A stretch of 59,388 nt of DNA, taken from CAZDXJ01 sp050303615. GTDB lineage: Bacteria; Pseudomonadota; Gammaproteobacteria; Methylococcales; Methylomonadaceae. Positions 34,502 to 43,567 of this stretch are shown piece by piece. Position 1 is the first letter of the stretch. Each line of letters starts with the position of its first letter. The notes under the pieces are model-generated. The model did no database searches. It saw nothing but the letters and a program-made list of their open reading frames with translations, and had not been told where the DNA came from. Location of the stretch: positions 1 to 59,388 of the forward strand of contig JBNLCC010000024.1 of the NCBI GenBank assembly GCA_050303615.1, given 5' to 3'. The position numbers and the translations under genes were made by a program.

Positions 34502-35204
34502 TTGGCCTGCTCCGAAGAATATTCGGGCCGGTACCACTTTGCGTACCGGTGGGTTTAGCTCCGGCTCTTATTTCAGTTTGAACGCGGCAAATCATGTCGG
34601 AGATGATCCGGCATGTGTTGCTGCAAATCGCAAAAAAATCGAGCTGCAACTACAGTTGCCCGATCAACCGGTTTGGTTGCAGCAGGTGCACGGTAATCGG
34701 GTGATCAACGCGAAATCAAGTAGCAGGAACCAAGAGGCGGATGCCAGTTATACGCATCAACAGGGAGTGGTTTGTGCGGTATTGACCGCCGATTGTCTGC
34801 CCGTGTTGCTGTGCAATCAGGCCGGAACCAGTATTGCCACGGCACATGCGGGTTGGCGGGGATTATTGGCAGGGGTGCTGGAAAATACGGTTATGGCTAT
34901 GCGCAGAGATGACCTGCTCGCCTGGATGGGGCCGGCGATCGGTGCGGATTATTTTGAAGTGGGCGACGAGGTCAGAGCAGCTTATATTAACAAAGCGCCG
35001 GAGTTTAGTGTCGCCTTTCGGCGATTAAATGAAACAAAATGGTTGGCCGATATCTACCAGTTAGCCCGAATAGCGTTGCATAATGCCGGTGTAAAACGGA
35101 TTTACGGCGGTGAGTTTTGCACTTTCGGAGATTATAAGCGCTTCTATTCTTACCGCCGCGACGGCAATACCGGACGCATGGCGAGTCTGATCTGGAGAAC
35201 CTAA
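34476..35204 (+). CDS. pgeF: Peptidoglycan editing factor PgeF (YfiH laccase-domain protein)
   Basis: A 242-residue protein matching E. coli YfiH throughout: PVWLQQVHGNRV, ADASYTHQQGVVCAVLTADC with LPVLLCN, ATAHAGWRGL and GRMASLIW. The metal-site His and Cys residues (VHG, TADC, HAGW) are present. PgeF keeps L-serine out of peptidoglycan stem peptides; the wider family (LACC1) also has purine nucleoside activities. The ATG at 34476 lies inside rluD, giving a 26-base overlap and translational coupling. The bamD/rluD-pgeF order is conserved. Confidence 0.92.
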   Translation: MMPNWLPADWPAPKNIRAGTTLRTGGFSSGSYFSLNAANHVGDDPACVAANRKKIELQLQLPDQPVWLQQVHGNRVINAKSSSRNQEADASYTHQQGVVCAVLTADCLPVLLCNQAGTSIATAHAGWRGLLAGVLENTVMAMRRDDLLAWMGPAIGADYFEVGDEVRAAYINKAPEFSVAFRRLNETKWLADIYQLARIALHNAGVKRIYGGEFCTFGDYKRFYSYRRDGNTGRMASLIWRT

Positions 35205-35274
35205 TCGTCTAAAGCGGACAGAGCGGCAGACCCGCGATTTGTGCGGCGGTAAGCGACAGGTAAAACCATTAAAG

Positions 35275-36108
35275 ATGAATTTGTTATTGCTGATTATAAT
35301 TTTTACGGCGTTGGGCGGTATACTCAGTGTGCTAGCCGCATCGCTGTTTCTATTGCTGCCGGAAAAACAGCGCACCCGAATTCTGCCGCACGGTGTCAGT
35401 TTTGCGATAGGGGCATTATTAGCGGTATCTTTTTGGGGATTAATTCCCCATGCTTTTGAGGAAGTCAGGACGGATCAATTGCAGTCACTTTCGGCGACGA
35501 TTCTGGCCGGCATATTGATTTTTTTTGTATTGGAAAAGCTGCTGATATGGCGGCACTGTCATTCAGGTAGTTGCGAGGCCCACATGCAAGCCGATGATGG
35601 GCATCATCATGGCCATCATACAGCTGGCACCCTGATTATTGTGGGCGACGGCATTCATAATTTTGTCGACGGTATTTTAATCGCCGCTGCCTTTTTAACC
35701 GATGTACAACTCGGTATAGTTACCAGTTTGGCGGTCGCCGCCCATGAAATTCCGCAGGAGGTTGGTGATTTTGCCATTTTGCTGCAGAGCGGGTACCGCC
35801 GAAGCAAAGCATTGCTATATAACGTGATGGCCAGTTTTACTACGGTTATCGGCGGTGTGCTGGCTTTTTTCGGGCTGGAAAACCTGCACGACAAACTGCC
35901 TTATTTCCTGGCTCTCGCGGCCTCCAGTTTTATTTATATTGCAGTAGCGGATTTAATTCCGACACTGCATAAAAGAACCGAATTTAAAGCAACCTTACAG
36001 CAGATTGCTTTGATCGCCGCAGGTGTGTTGTTAATCGGTTCGTTACACGGAATCGCCCATGAATTTCAGGGGAATCACCAGCCGGGTGATACCTCTGCCG
36101 GTCAGTGA
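35275..36108 (+). CDS. ZIP-family divalent metal transporter
   Basis: A 277-residue membrane protein with about eight helices. A histidine-rich cytoplasmic loop (HMQADDGHHHGHHTAG) precedes the signature helix GDGIHNFVDGILIAAAF. The next helix carries AVAAHEIPQEVGDFAIL; these two form the metal site of ZIP proteins. Zinc or iron uptake is the family role. The frame is open to 35239, but MNLLLLIIIF at 35275 starts the first helix cleanly. Converges with a TetR gene 14 bases away. Confidence 0.85.
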   Translation: MNLLLLIIIFTALGGILSVLAASLFLLLPEKQRTRILPHGVSFAIGALLAVSFWGLIPHAFEEVRTDQLQSLSATILAGILIFFVLEKLLIWRHCHSGSCEAHMQADDGHHHGHHTAGTLIIVGDGIHNFVDGILIAAAFLTDVQLGIVTSLAVAAHEIPQEVGDFAILLQSGYRRSKALLYNVMASFTTVIGGVLAFFGLENLHDKLPYFLALAASSFIYIAVADLIPTLHKRTEFKATLQQIALIAAGVLLIGSLHGIAHEFQGNHQPGDTSAGQ

Positions 36109-36121
36109 CAGGGCGGGGGCA

Positions 36122-36736
36122 TCAGCGATTTTCCGGTAATGTCCAGCCTTGCATAAAACAGTCGGACAGCAGCAGCACGCTCGCTTCAACTTCTTCTAAC
36201 TCAACGGTATCTAACGGGCCACTCAAGGATAGGATGCAGATGCCGTGTATGCCGCTCCACAATGCCCTGGCCGCTTGGCTGATTTCCCGGTTTGTTTGCT
36301 GAGGGGACAGTGCGTGAAATAAATTTTCAATTCGCATGAATAGATGGTCCACACGGTTTTGATACCATTCGGGAACTTTCGCGTTATCCGGCAGACGATG
36401 CGTGAAAATCATGCTCCAAAGATTATAGTGCCGGTTAGCAAATTGCAGATAGGCCCTGGCCAGGGACCGGATGGCAGTTTCGGTGTCAGCGTCACTGTCC
36501 GACAATGCCCTATCCAGATGCAAAGCAAGATTGTCCAGGGTTCTCGCTTTGACATGCATGATTAAATCGTCCAAGTTATCGAATACCATATACACGCTGC
36601 CGACGGTATATCCGATATCTATGGCGATTTTTCGGACCTTGAGTGCCTGCAAACCGTTTTTATCGATGATAGCCTCAGCCGCTTGAAGTACCATCTCCCG
36701 CAGTTGTTCCTGGGTGTGTTCACTGCGTCTTGCCAT
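36122..36736 (-). CDS. TetR/AcrR-family transcriptional regulator
   Basis: A 204-residue repressor-type protein. The helix-turn-helix is at about 30-50 (LKVRKIAIDIGYTVGSVYMVFDNLDDLI), in the TetR family position. The C-terminal domain contains AARALWSGIHGICILSLSG, the WHG-type C-terminal domain seen in a subset of TetR regulators. The ligand and targets are unknown. It is followed downstream by the convergent ZIP gene, and the serine protease gene on the same strand ends 34 bases before its start codon side. Confidence 0.82.
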   Translation of the reverse strand: MARRSEHTQEQLREMVLQAAEAIIDKNGLQALKVRKIAIDIGYTVGSVYMVFDNLDDLIMHVKARTLDNLALHLDRALSDSDADTETAIRSLARAYLQFANRHYNLWSMIFTHRLPDNAKVPEWYQNRVDHLFMRIENLFHALSPQQTNREISQAARALWSGIHGICILSLSGPLDTVELEEVEASVLLLSDCFMQGWTLPENR

Positions 36737-36770
36737 ATGAATTTCCTGATTTTAAGGCTGCCGAAACAAT

Positions 36771-37445
36771 TTATTGGCTATCTTCGGCAAAGGCGATATT
36801 CAGCTGCCAAAAGGCTTTTTCGGTAAATGGTATGATTGATTGACGCGCTTTGGTCTTGACTTGGTCGAGCCAATCTATCGGAATTGCGTAATAGTGCCCA
36901 CCCTTATCGGGACGGTAAAATGTCGTCAACCCAATCAGCTGACCCTGGGCGTTGAACAATCCGCCGCCGCTTGCCCCTTGGCGTATGCCGATATCGATTT
37001 CGATAATATAACTGGAACGAAACGGATGCAGTTTTTTTATTTCTCCGGCCCGTAGACTTAATCCGACCGCATTCGGGTAACCGTAAGCAAATACCGTATC
37101 GCCTTTATTGGTTTTGGCAGGATCGCCCAGTTTAACACTGGGCAGTGCCAGGGTATTGAGATGCAACAGGCATAAATCCAGTTCGGGATCAGCAGTTCGG
37201 GAAATTACCTGATAACGGGTCGCGGTTTTTATGACTGACACCGAATGTGCGGAATGTATGACATGACAGTTGGTAACGACCTGATTAGGCGCGACCACCA
37301 CCCCTGAGCCAAAAGACATTTTTCCGTGAGACGAATGTCCGACAATCTTGACCACACTCATCGCTAAAAGGGGATCGGGCCGCGTTGCCGCGTGCAGATT
37401 GAGCGCGGCAAAAAAGCTAAATAAAAAAAGCAAGAAAAAGCGCAT
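36771..37445 (-). CDS. Secreted trypsin-like serine protease
   Basis: A 224-residue protein counted from MRFFLLFLFSFFAALNLHA, a clear signal peptide (cut near residue 19-20). The catalytic triad is visible: H61 (TNCHVIHS), D90 (ELDLCLL) and S159 (RQGASGGGLF). It has a single protease domain with no PDZ domain, unlike DegP/DegS. It acts in the periplasm or outside; its substrate is unknown. The frame is open well upstream, but the signal peptide decides the start. The small membrane protein gene at 37486 precedes it on the same strand. Confidence 0.82.
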   Translation of the reverse strand: MRFFLLFLFSFFAALNLHAATRPDPLLAMSVVKIVGHSSHGKMSFGSGVVVAPNQVVTNCHVIHSAHSVSVIKTATRYQVISRTADPELDLCLLHLNTLALPSVKLGDPAKTNKGDTVFAYGYPNAVGLSLRAGEIKKLHPFRSSYIIEIDIGIRQGASGGGLFNAQGQLIGLTTFYRPDKGGHYYAIPIDWLDQVKTKARQSIIPFTEKAFWQLNIAFAEDSQ

Positions 37446-37485
37446 GGCGAAATAAGTGTGAAACGATTGTATCATGAACACCATC

Positions 37486-37758
37486 TTATTTTGACGGTTC
37501 GGCTTTAATTGGAATTTCCTCCGGGTCAGCCTTGATTTGCGGAGCCTTTTGTCGAATGGTTGCCTGTTGTTCGAGTTGCTCCTGCCGTTTGCCTTCACCG
37601 AATAATGTGGCGGCGACCATAAAACCAATGACGGAAAAAACAATCACCATGAAACGGTCGGGATTGCGCATAAAAAATAATGCCCAGCCCGGTTTAATCA
37701 AACCGACAATTAGGAAAATTCCTGTGTAGATTAGGACGTTAATAGCTGCAGTAATCAT
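37486..37758 (-). CDS. Small membrane protein, function unknown
   Basis: A 90-residue protein with two likely membrane helices: about 3-20 (TAAINVLIYTGIFLIVGL) and about 36-53 (FMVIVFSVIGFMVAATLF). A charged, glutamine-rich cytoplasmic tail follows (EGKRQEQLEQQATIRQKAPQ). No family recognised. It lies 40 bases before the likely protease start and may be co-transcribed with it. The 284 bases between it and the GGDEF-EAL gene hold no other gene. Confidence 0.6.
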   Translation of the reverse strand: MITAAINVLIYTGIFLIVGLIKPGWALFFMRNPDRFMVIVFSVIGFMVAATLFGEGKRQEQLEQQATIRQKAPQIKADPEEIPIKAEPSK

Positions 37759-38042
37759 TAATCTTACCTGTGATACAAATAAACGAATTTCAAATATTAT
37801 TGGGTTGCCGGTCTCATGCGAAACAAAAATTATCTCGCCGTTTTACGGCAACAGCTGGGTATACTTATACCATATGCTGCAGCTATTTTCCTGTAACCCT
37901 ATCATTTGATTTTCACACTTATTTTTTATGAGTGGAAAAATCAGATTTCGGTCTATTCGTGCCGGCATTGTTTATTTTTGCCGTAATACTGCTCGTTTTA
38001 AGTTCGTATTGTCAACGATGCGGCACGGAAGCTGAGCGATGA

Positions 38043-40316
38043 TTAGGTCGAATTTTGCAGCAGAACCGTCATCTCATTCTCCGGTATCGGTTTGCTGAAA
38101 TAATATCCTTGGATGTAATCGCACTCGTAGTTATTCAGGAAAATCAGCTGTGGTTCGGTTTCAACGCCTTCGGCAACAATTTTCAAACCTAGGGAATGCC
38201 CCATTTCGATGATCGCACAAACGATTTTCGAATCTTTCGTACTTTTCGGAGTTCCTCTTACAAAAGATTGATCAATTTTCAGGATATCGATGGGAAAGTC
38301 TTTCAAATAGGACAGCGAGGAATAACCGGTACCGAAATCATCGATCGCCAGGCTGATTCCCATATTATGCAAGCGCTGTAGCAGCAGAAGAACCCGCTTG
38401 ATATCGCCCATCAACATTGATTCGGTAATCTCCAGTTCCAGGCACGCGGCATCCAGACCTGTTTTATCGAGCGTGTCTTCAATCATTTGCAGAAAATCGG
38501 GTTGGGCAAACTGTTTGGCGGAAATGTTTACCGATATCCGCTTCAGCGGATAACCCTCTTTGAGCCATTGTTTCAACGTTTTGCAGGCGGTTTCCAGGAT
38601 CCATTGTCCAAGCGGAACGATCAGGCCGCTTTCTTCGGCAAGCGGGATGAATGAATACACCGGAACCTCCTCGGTGTTGGACTTAAACCAGCGCACCAGA
38701 ACTTCCGCCCCGATGGTTTGTTTGGTCTGTGCATCGTATTGCGGCTGATAATAAAGTCGAAATTCTCCCTGCTCAAGACCCTTGCGCATTTCGGTTTCCA
38801 TCTGATGCCGATCTTTCAGCGCCAAAATAAGGTTGCGTTTGAAAAATTGATAGTTGTTGCGGCCCTGGTTTTTTGCCTGATACATGGCAATGTCGGCAAA
38901 TTTCAACAGGTCTTGGGAATTGGTGGCATCTTCAGGATAAATGGCGATGCCGATACTGGCGCCGATAAACAGTTCCCGTTTTTGAATGTAAAAAGATTCA
39001 GTCAGTGTGGCGATCACTTTGTTGGCAATCAATGAAGCGGCATAACTGGCTTTTTCATAGCTGATCTGCTCGTGCAGCAGGATAGCGAATTCATCGCCGC
39101 TAAGCCGGGCAACGGTATCTTCGTTGCGCACCGCATTGGTTAAGCGCCTGGCTGTCTCGACCAGTAGTTCATCGCCCCCCTGATGGCCCACGGTATCGTT
39201 GATGGATTTGAAATGATCAAGATCAATGAACAGCAACACCGCATGCTGATGGTGTCGTTCGGCACGCGACAAGACCTGATTCAGACGATTGATGAACATC
39301 ACCCGGTTGGGAAGGTCGGTCAGGTCGTCGTAATGGGCCAGTCTAAGATAATGCTGCTCGGCAGCTTTTTGTTCGGTGATATCGGTGAGAGTACCGATAT
39401 AGTGTCTCGGTTTGTCTTCATTGCGGTTGATGACGCTGTACAGGCGTAATTTTGCCGGAAATGTGGTGTTGTTTTTGCGTTTACAGGTCAATTCCCCTTC
39501 CCATTGCGGATTGTGCCCAATGTAAGTCTGAATTGTTTGGAAAAGGATCGAACTGTCTTTTTGTTCGGCAATGATCGCTACGTGGCTGCCGGCAAATTCA
39601 GATTGCGTATAGCCGGTTAGGTGAGTAAGCGACGGATTGGTTAGCGTTATCCTGAAATCCAAATCCAGAATTAAAATGCTGTCCGGATTATGATTGAAAA
39701 CCGAGGAAATCAATTGCAGGAAATGCAGTTTCTTTTTGCTGACACTCATGTCGCTGCCGCTGATGACCAATCGATACGGCCGGTTGTTGGAGTCAAATAC
39801 AGGGGTTTTTGTTATCTCGAAGGTTTTGAGGTCCAAATTGTCGCTTTTGAAGTTCTCGACTTTGGTGTACGGTTTGCCCTCTTTCCAGACGCGGTCATCG
39901 TGCATGGCGTTCAGCAATAAGCCTTTTTCGCAGTCGCAGGAAAGGGTGCTGAGTTCTCTGTTGGTTTTGCCTTGATATTTGACTTTGTCCAGTCCCAACA
40001 GGTTGAGGTAAACCGGGCTGGCTTGTAACCAGTGTCCGTCAGAATCCTTTATACATAAAATATGCGGAATGTTTTCGACAATCCATCGATCGGAAAAAAA
40101 TCGTTTATGATGCTGCTTTAATGCTGAGTGAGGTTGCCTGGTTTTTGTTTTTTTAGCGGTCAATAAGATCAGTGCCGCCGTCAGCGCAATAACGCCGTTG
40201 ACATATTCCTGAATATTGGCAGGTAATTGAAAATCCGGCAGCAAATAATTGCTTCCGAGCACGGCCAGGTTCAGAATGACAATAAGACTTAGCAGGAAGA
40301 TAATAATGCGCGGCAT
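38043..40316 (-). CDS. PAS-GGDEF-EAL cyclic-di-GMP signalling protein
   Basis: About 757 residues. Two membrane helices lie within residues 1-55, then two PAS domains (about 75-200 and 205-325), GGDEF (about 330-495) and EAL (about 505-755). The cyclase site reads SGDEF rather than GGDEF, with an intact I-site RNED upstream. The esterase motif reads EVL rather than EAL, but other catalytic residues are present (NISAKQF, ELEITES, DDFGTGYSS, KIDQSF, AEGVE). It could make and break c-di-GMP. Start MPRIIIFLLSL (ATG 40316) is preferred to an in-frame TTG at 40340. It is monocistronic. Confidence 0.88.
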   Translation of the reverse strand: MPRIIIFLLSLIVILNLAVLGSNYLLPDFQLPANIQEYVNGVIALTAALILLTAKKTKTRQPHSALKQHHKRFFSDRWIVENIPHILCIKDSDGHWLQASPVYLNLLGLDKVKYQGKTNRELSTLSCDCEKGLLLNAMHDDRVWKEGKPYTKVENFKSDNLDLKTFEITKTPVFDSNNRPYRLVISGSDMSVSKKKLHFLQLISSVFNHNPDSILILDLDFRITLTNPSLTHLTGYTQSEFAGSHVAIIAEQKDSSILFQTIQTYIGHNPQWEGELTCKRKNNTTFPAKLRLYSVINRNEDKPRHYIGTLTDITEQKAAEQHYLRLAHYDDLTDLPNRVMFINRLNQVLSRAERHHQHAVLLFIDLDHFKSINDTVGHQGGDELLVETARRLTNAVRNEDTVARLSGDEFAILLHEQISYEKASYAASLIANKVIATLTESFYIQKRELFIGASIGIAIYPEDATNSQDLLKFADIAMYQAKNQGRNNYQFFKRNLILALKDRHQMETEMRKGLEQGEFRLYYQPQYDAQTKQTIGAEVLVRWFKSNTEEVPVYSFIPLAEESGLIVPLGQWILETACKTLKQWLKEGYPLKRISVNISAKQFAQPDFLQMIEDTLDKTGLDAACLELEITESMLMGDIKRVLLLLQRLHNMGISLAIDDFGTGYSSLSYLKDFPIDILKIDQSFVRGTPKSTKDSKIVCAIIEMGHSLGLKIVAEGVETEPQLIFLNNYECDYIQGYYFSKPIPENEMTVLLQNST

Positions 40317-40340
40317 CTGGTAAATTATCCCTATTGTCAA

Positions 40341-40654
40341 TGAGTGATTATCCGAATAATCATAATAGGCTGACGAAAAAGATAATTTAACTTCATTCGT
40401 ATTTTATGAAAATTATTAAACAGCTAAGATACCTTGGAACGGATGAATTATAGCCTAAAGTCCTGCCGATCAGTAATACCGCTAAAACCATATGGAATTT
40501 TATTATGTAAATAACATAACGCAGTTATGCTTACAAGTTTTCGTAGTGGGTGCTTTGTTGACGACGCTGTCTGTTATGCCGGAAACTAGCGAAGTTTATT
40601 ATCGAGAATTATCGTTTACAAGAGGCCGCGTTATGCAGTACGACAAGGTAGCCA
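40341..40654. other. 314-bp gap between tgpA and the GGDEF-EAL gene
   Basis: AT-rich sequence on the downstream side of the transglutaminase gene and upstream of the GGDEF-EAL gene (both minus strand). A plus-strand frame from 40492 runs into the transglutaminase coding sequence and looks spurious. No convincing terminator or repeat is seen. Confidence 0.5.
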
Positions 40655-42601
40655 TTATAGAGATGCGACCAGTTTCTTCAGTAATAGTAAATCCTGATGA
40701 TCCGCATGTCTCCCGTATCGTATCCTGATGTAAACCGTTGTTATCCGGTCAATCTTTTCAGCCTGTTCGGGAAAGCGGGTTTTCGCGCGTAAGGCAAAAT
40801 CCTTGGCACCCTCTGCCGGTTTTTTGTCAAGTCCGTTTTTAGACAGTTTTCGGCAAAACTGATTGTAAATGCGAAGCGCTTTGTCCAACGGTTTTTGGGG
40901 TTTACGCAACAGCAGCAGAGATAGTATGGCGATTATGCCGCCGAGCAGCGCGGACAGCCAGATAATCCAGCTTTTCATATTGTCGATACCAAAAAACGAG
41001 AGGAATTCGGTTTGTTTGCTGCCGTGATAGTTGATTATCCAACGTTGCCAGGAATAATCGATATTGCCCCAGACGGCTCTCGCTTTTTGCAGCCAGTCAA
41101 TTTGTTTTTGTTGTTCGAATACAGTGAAACTGACCTCGCCGGTGGCCTGTTGCCGTTCAATATTGATATCCCTTTCCACCCGGTCGGGCGCAACAGCCGC
41201 GGTCGGATCAAAGCGTTCCCAGCCATTGCCTGCAAGCCAGGCTTCGGCCCAGGCATGCGCATTGTACTGGCGTATTTCCAGGAAATTTCCTTCTTCATTC
41301 AATTCGCCTCCCTGGTAGCCGGTAACGATGCGGGCGGGGATACGGGCGACGCGCATTAAATAGACAAAGGCGCTGGCATAATGGGAGCAAAAGCCCGCCC
41401 GGGCTTTAAGCAAAAAAGTCTCCACCGGATTAACCGGATATAAAGGCGGGTTCAGCGTGTAGTAAAAGTTATTTTCCGAGAAATATTTCAAAACGTTGTC
41501 AACAAATGCTTCGGGCTGCCGGTTGAATCCCCCCAGCTCTGTTACCAATCGGGTAATTCGCTGCGTCGGTTCGCCGGGCAGCTGCAGGTTAGTCCGCCAT
41601 TGCCTGCGGTCGAGCGCTCCGGTATTGAAATCGGGATACGAAACCACTTCATACTCGGCGCGCTCATCGGGTTTCTTGTTGCTGACCAGATTGTAGCCTG
41701 GATTTTGCGTCAGTGGCGCACCAAAGCGGGCCGGCATATCCAAAGCGTAAACCCAGTTATGTTTTTGCGGTTCAATCAGTAATTTGTAGCCGTAGGCCGT
41801 ACCATAGAATACCGGCTTGGCGGGTGATTTCCGGTAAGCGGCGAATTGAGGGGCGGTCCAGCGCTTGCCGTCCGTATGTGTTAATACCGGGCCGCGCCAG
41901 TAACGCTGCGGCAAGGGGGGTATTTCACCGTCGAACGTGACCCGGAAAGCGAGCTGATCCGACATCGCCAGGCGGGATAGCGACCCCGGCTCCATGTAGT
42001 CGCTCAATCCGGAAAGGGCAAGATTGTTGTCTTCGTATAAAGACCAGCGCGGTGCTTCGATGCGTGGAAAAAAGATGAATACCACGATCATCAACGGGAT
42101 AGCCTGAAAAATGATTGTGCCGGCAATTTTTAGCGATGAAACAATGTTTGGTTTTTGGCTGTTGATGAAAACCAAGGTACAAAGCAGCAGGCAACTTACC
42201 AATAGTATGTAGGCTCCCATCAGGATGTTTTGCAGATACAGGAACTGAGTTGCGGCGACAAAAAAAGCCAGGTAAGTGGTCAGGTAAAGATCCCGTTGGC
42301 GTTTTATTTCGAGTAATTTCAGCCCCAGTGCGGTAATAAACAGCGATGTCCCCGCGTTACGCCCCCAAATGCCCTGATGTTGATAAAGCAGCAGTAAAAC
42401 GGCAATGAGCGTGAATGCAAATATCACTCTGTTGTCCGGGTGCAGCCGGTGGTAACGGATAGCCAGGAAGCGCCAGACCCATAATAAAACAAAAAACGAA
42501 AATAACGGCAATGGGATATGTGTTGCGTGCGGCAGTACGATCAAACCGATTGACGACAGCAACATGATCAGCACATTACTATTGATTTTCTCCTCAGCCA
42601 T
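40655..42601 (-). CDS. tgpA: Membrane transglutaminase-like protein (TgpA/DUF3488)
   Basis: A 648-residue membrane protein. About six helices lie in residues 8-180 (DUF3488), a periplasmic transglutaminase core follows with the triad C405 (AGFCSHYA), H449 (NAHAWAEAW) and D465 (RFDPTAA), and one more helix near 545-570 leads to a cytoplasmic DUF4129-like tail. This matches TgpA of Pseudomonas aeruginosa (668 residues), which is essential there. It is third in the moxR-DUF58-tgpA operon, six bases after the DUF58 gene. Substrate unknown. Confidence 0.88.
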   Translation of the reverse strand: MAEEKINSNVLIMLLSSIGLIVLPHATHIPLPLFSFFVLLWVWRFLAIRYHRLHPDNRVIFAFTLIAVLLLLYQHQGIWGRNAGTSLFITALGLKLLEIKRQRDLYLTTYLAFFVAATQFLYLQNILMGAYILLVSCLLLCTLVFINSQKPNIVSSLKIAGTIIFQAIPLMIVVFIFFPRIEAPRWSLYEDNNLALSGLSDYMEPGSLSRLAMSDQLAFRVTFDGEIPPLPQRYWRGPVLTHTDGKRWTAPQFAAYRKSPAKPVFYGTAYGYKLLIEPQKHNWVYALDMPARFGAPLTQNPGYNLVSNKKPDERAEYEVVSYPDFNTGALDRRQWRTNLQLPGEPTQRITRLVTELGGFNRQPEAFVDNVLKYFSENNFYYTLNPPLYPVNPVETFLLKARAGFCSHYASAFVYLMRVARIPARIVTGYQGGELNEEGNFLEIRQYNAHAWAEAWLAGNGWERFDPTAAVAPDRVERDINIERQQATGEVSFTVFEQQKQIDWLQKARAVWGNIDYSWQRWIINYHGSKQTEFLSFFGIDNMKSWIIWLSALLGGIIAILSLLLLRKPQKPLDKALRIYNQFCRKLSKNGLDKKPAEGAKDFALRAKTRFPEQAEKIDRITTVYIRIRYGRHADHQDLLLLKKLVASL

Positions 42602-42607
42602 AGCTGT

Positions 42608-43567
42608 TCAGCCTCCGAACAAAGCCAATGCCTCGAGGCACTGTTTGTAGTGAATCGAACCTTTTGACGGTGCCAGTTTGGTGCCGGGTATGTTAAAGCC
42701 GTAACGGATGCCGGACTGCTCCGCTTCAAGAACCCAGCGGCATAATCGGCTTAGCCGTTGTTCCGTAGTGTTGCCGGGAGTGTGTTCGTAATCCAGCCAG
42801 ATTTCAGCGGCGATTGCGCCGCTGTATTGCTTGATGAACAAACCGTGGCCTTTGGCATAGGCTTGCCAGTGAATACGCCTGATCGGATCGCCGGTTTGGT
42901 AATTATTCAAAGCATAGAAATCATCATTACCCGATTTTATGTGTCCCAGGTCCGTTGACGATGAACCCTGCTCGGGATAGGGCCGGTTGGCCGCTGAAGG
43001 TTTGGGATAAACCAGCGCATAAACATCAAAGTTGATTGGTGACCAGCAGCGAAACAAGCCTAACGGAAAATAACTGGAAACAGTAATGGTGCCCAGCCTG
43101 TGCCGCCCCCTTTTGCGAGTAATTGAAAATAACGTGACATGCGTCGTTGAAAAGGCAGGGATATCGACATGGATCGTGGGGGAGGCGTCGGTGGATAGTT
43201 GCAGGTTCACGCGGTCAACGGCAATGGGATTTTCCAGATGCAGCTCAAAACCGGCCGTTTCCCCGGCAAATGCGTTGGTGGTTTTTCCCGGCCTCAGAAT
43301 GATACCTGCCATCGATTTAAAACTGTGCAGAATCGAGACAAAAAAAATTCCCGCTAACAGAAAGGTTAATATATAAGCCAAGTTGTTATTGTAAACTATC
43401 GCCACCAACAGCAATAAGCTGATTAACAGTACAAACCCAAGGCCCTGCTTGCTCGGAAGAATAAAAATTCGCCGGTGATTAAGTGTAATTGTGTCAGGCC
43501 CCGGTTTTTCACCTTTGATAAAACGGCTTAGCCGGAAACGGTCTTTAATGGAAAGCGCGGTACTCAC
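42608..43567 (-). CDS. DUF58-domain membrane protein
   Basis: A 319-residue protein counted from a GTG at 43567 that overlaps the moxR stop (GTGA). Two membrane helices (about 45-85) are followed by a cytoplasmic part with the DUF58 core: YALNNYQTGDPIRRIHWQAYAKG. The frame is open further into moxR, but that stretch is basic, low-quality sequence and is not counted. In moxR operons such proteins often work with the AAA+ ATPase and a transglutaminase. Exact function unknown. Confidence 0.85.
   Translation of the reverse strand: MSTALSIKDRFRLSRFIKGEKPGPDTITLNHRRIFILPSKQGLGFVLLISLLLLVAIVYNNNLAYILTFLLAGIFFVSILHSFKSMAGIILRPGKTTNAFAGETAGFELHLENPIAVDRVNLQLSTDASPTIHVDIPAFSTTHVTLFSITRKRGRHRLGTITVSSYFPLGLFRCWSPINFDVYALVYPKPSAANRPYPEQGSSSTDLGHIKSGNDDFYALNNYQTGDPIRRIHWQAYAKGHGLFIKQYSGAIAAEIWLDYEHTPGNTTEQRLSRLCRWVLEAEQSGIRYGFNIPGTKLAPSKGSIHYKQCLEALALFGG

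Noticed and set aside
40492..40728. 78-residue plus-strand open frame
   Set aside because: No ribosome-binding site, no recognisable features, and its end overlaps the conserved C-terminal coding region of tgpA on the other strand.
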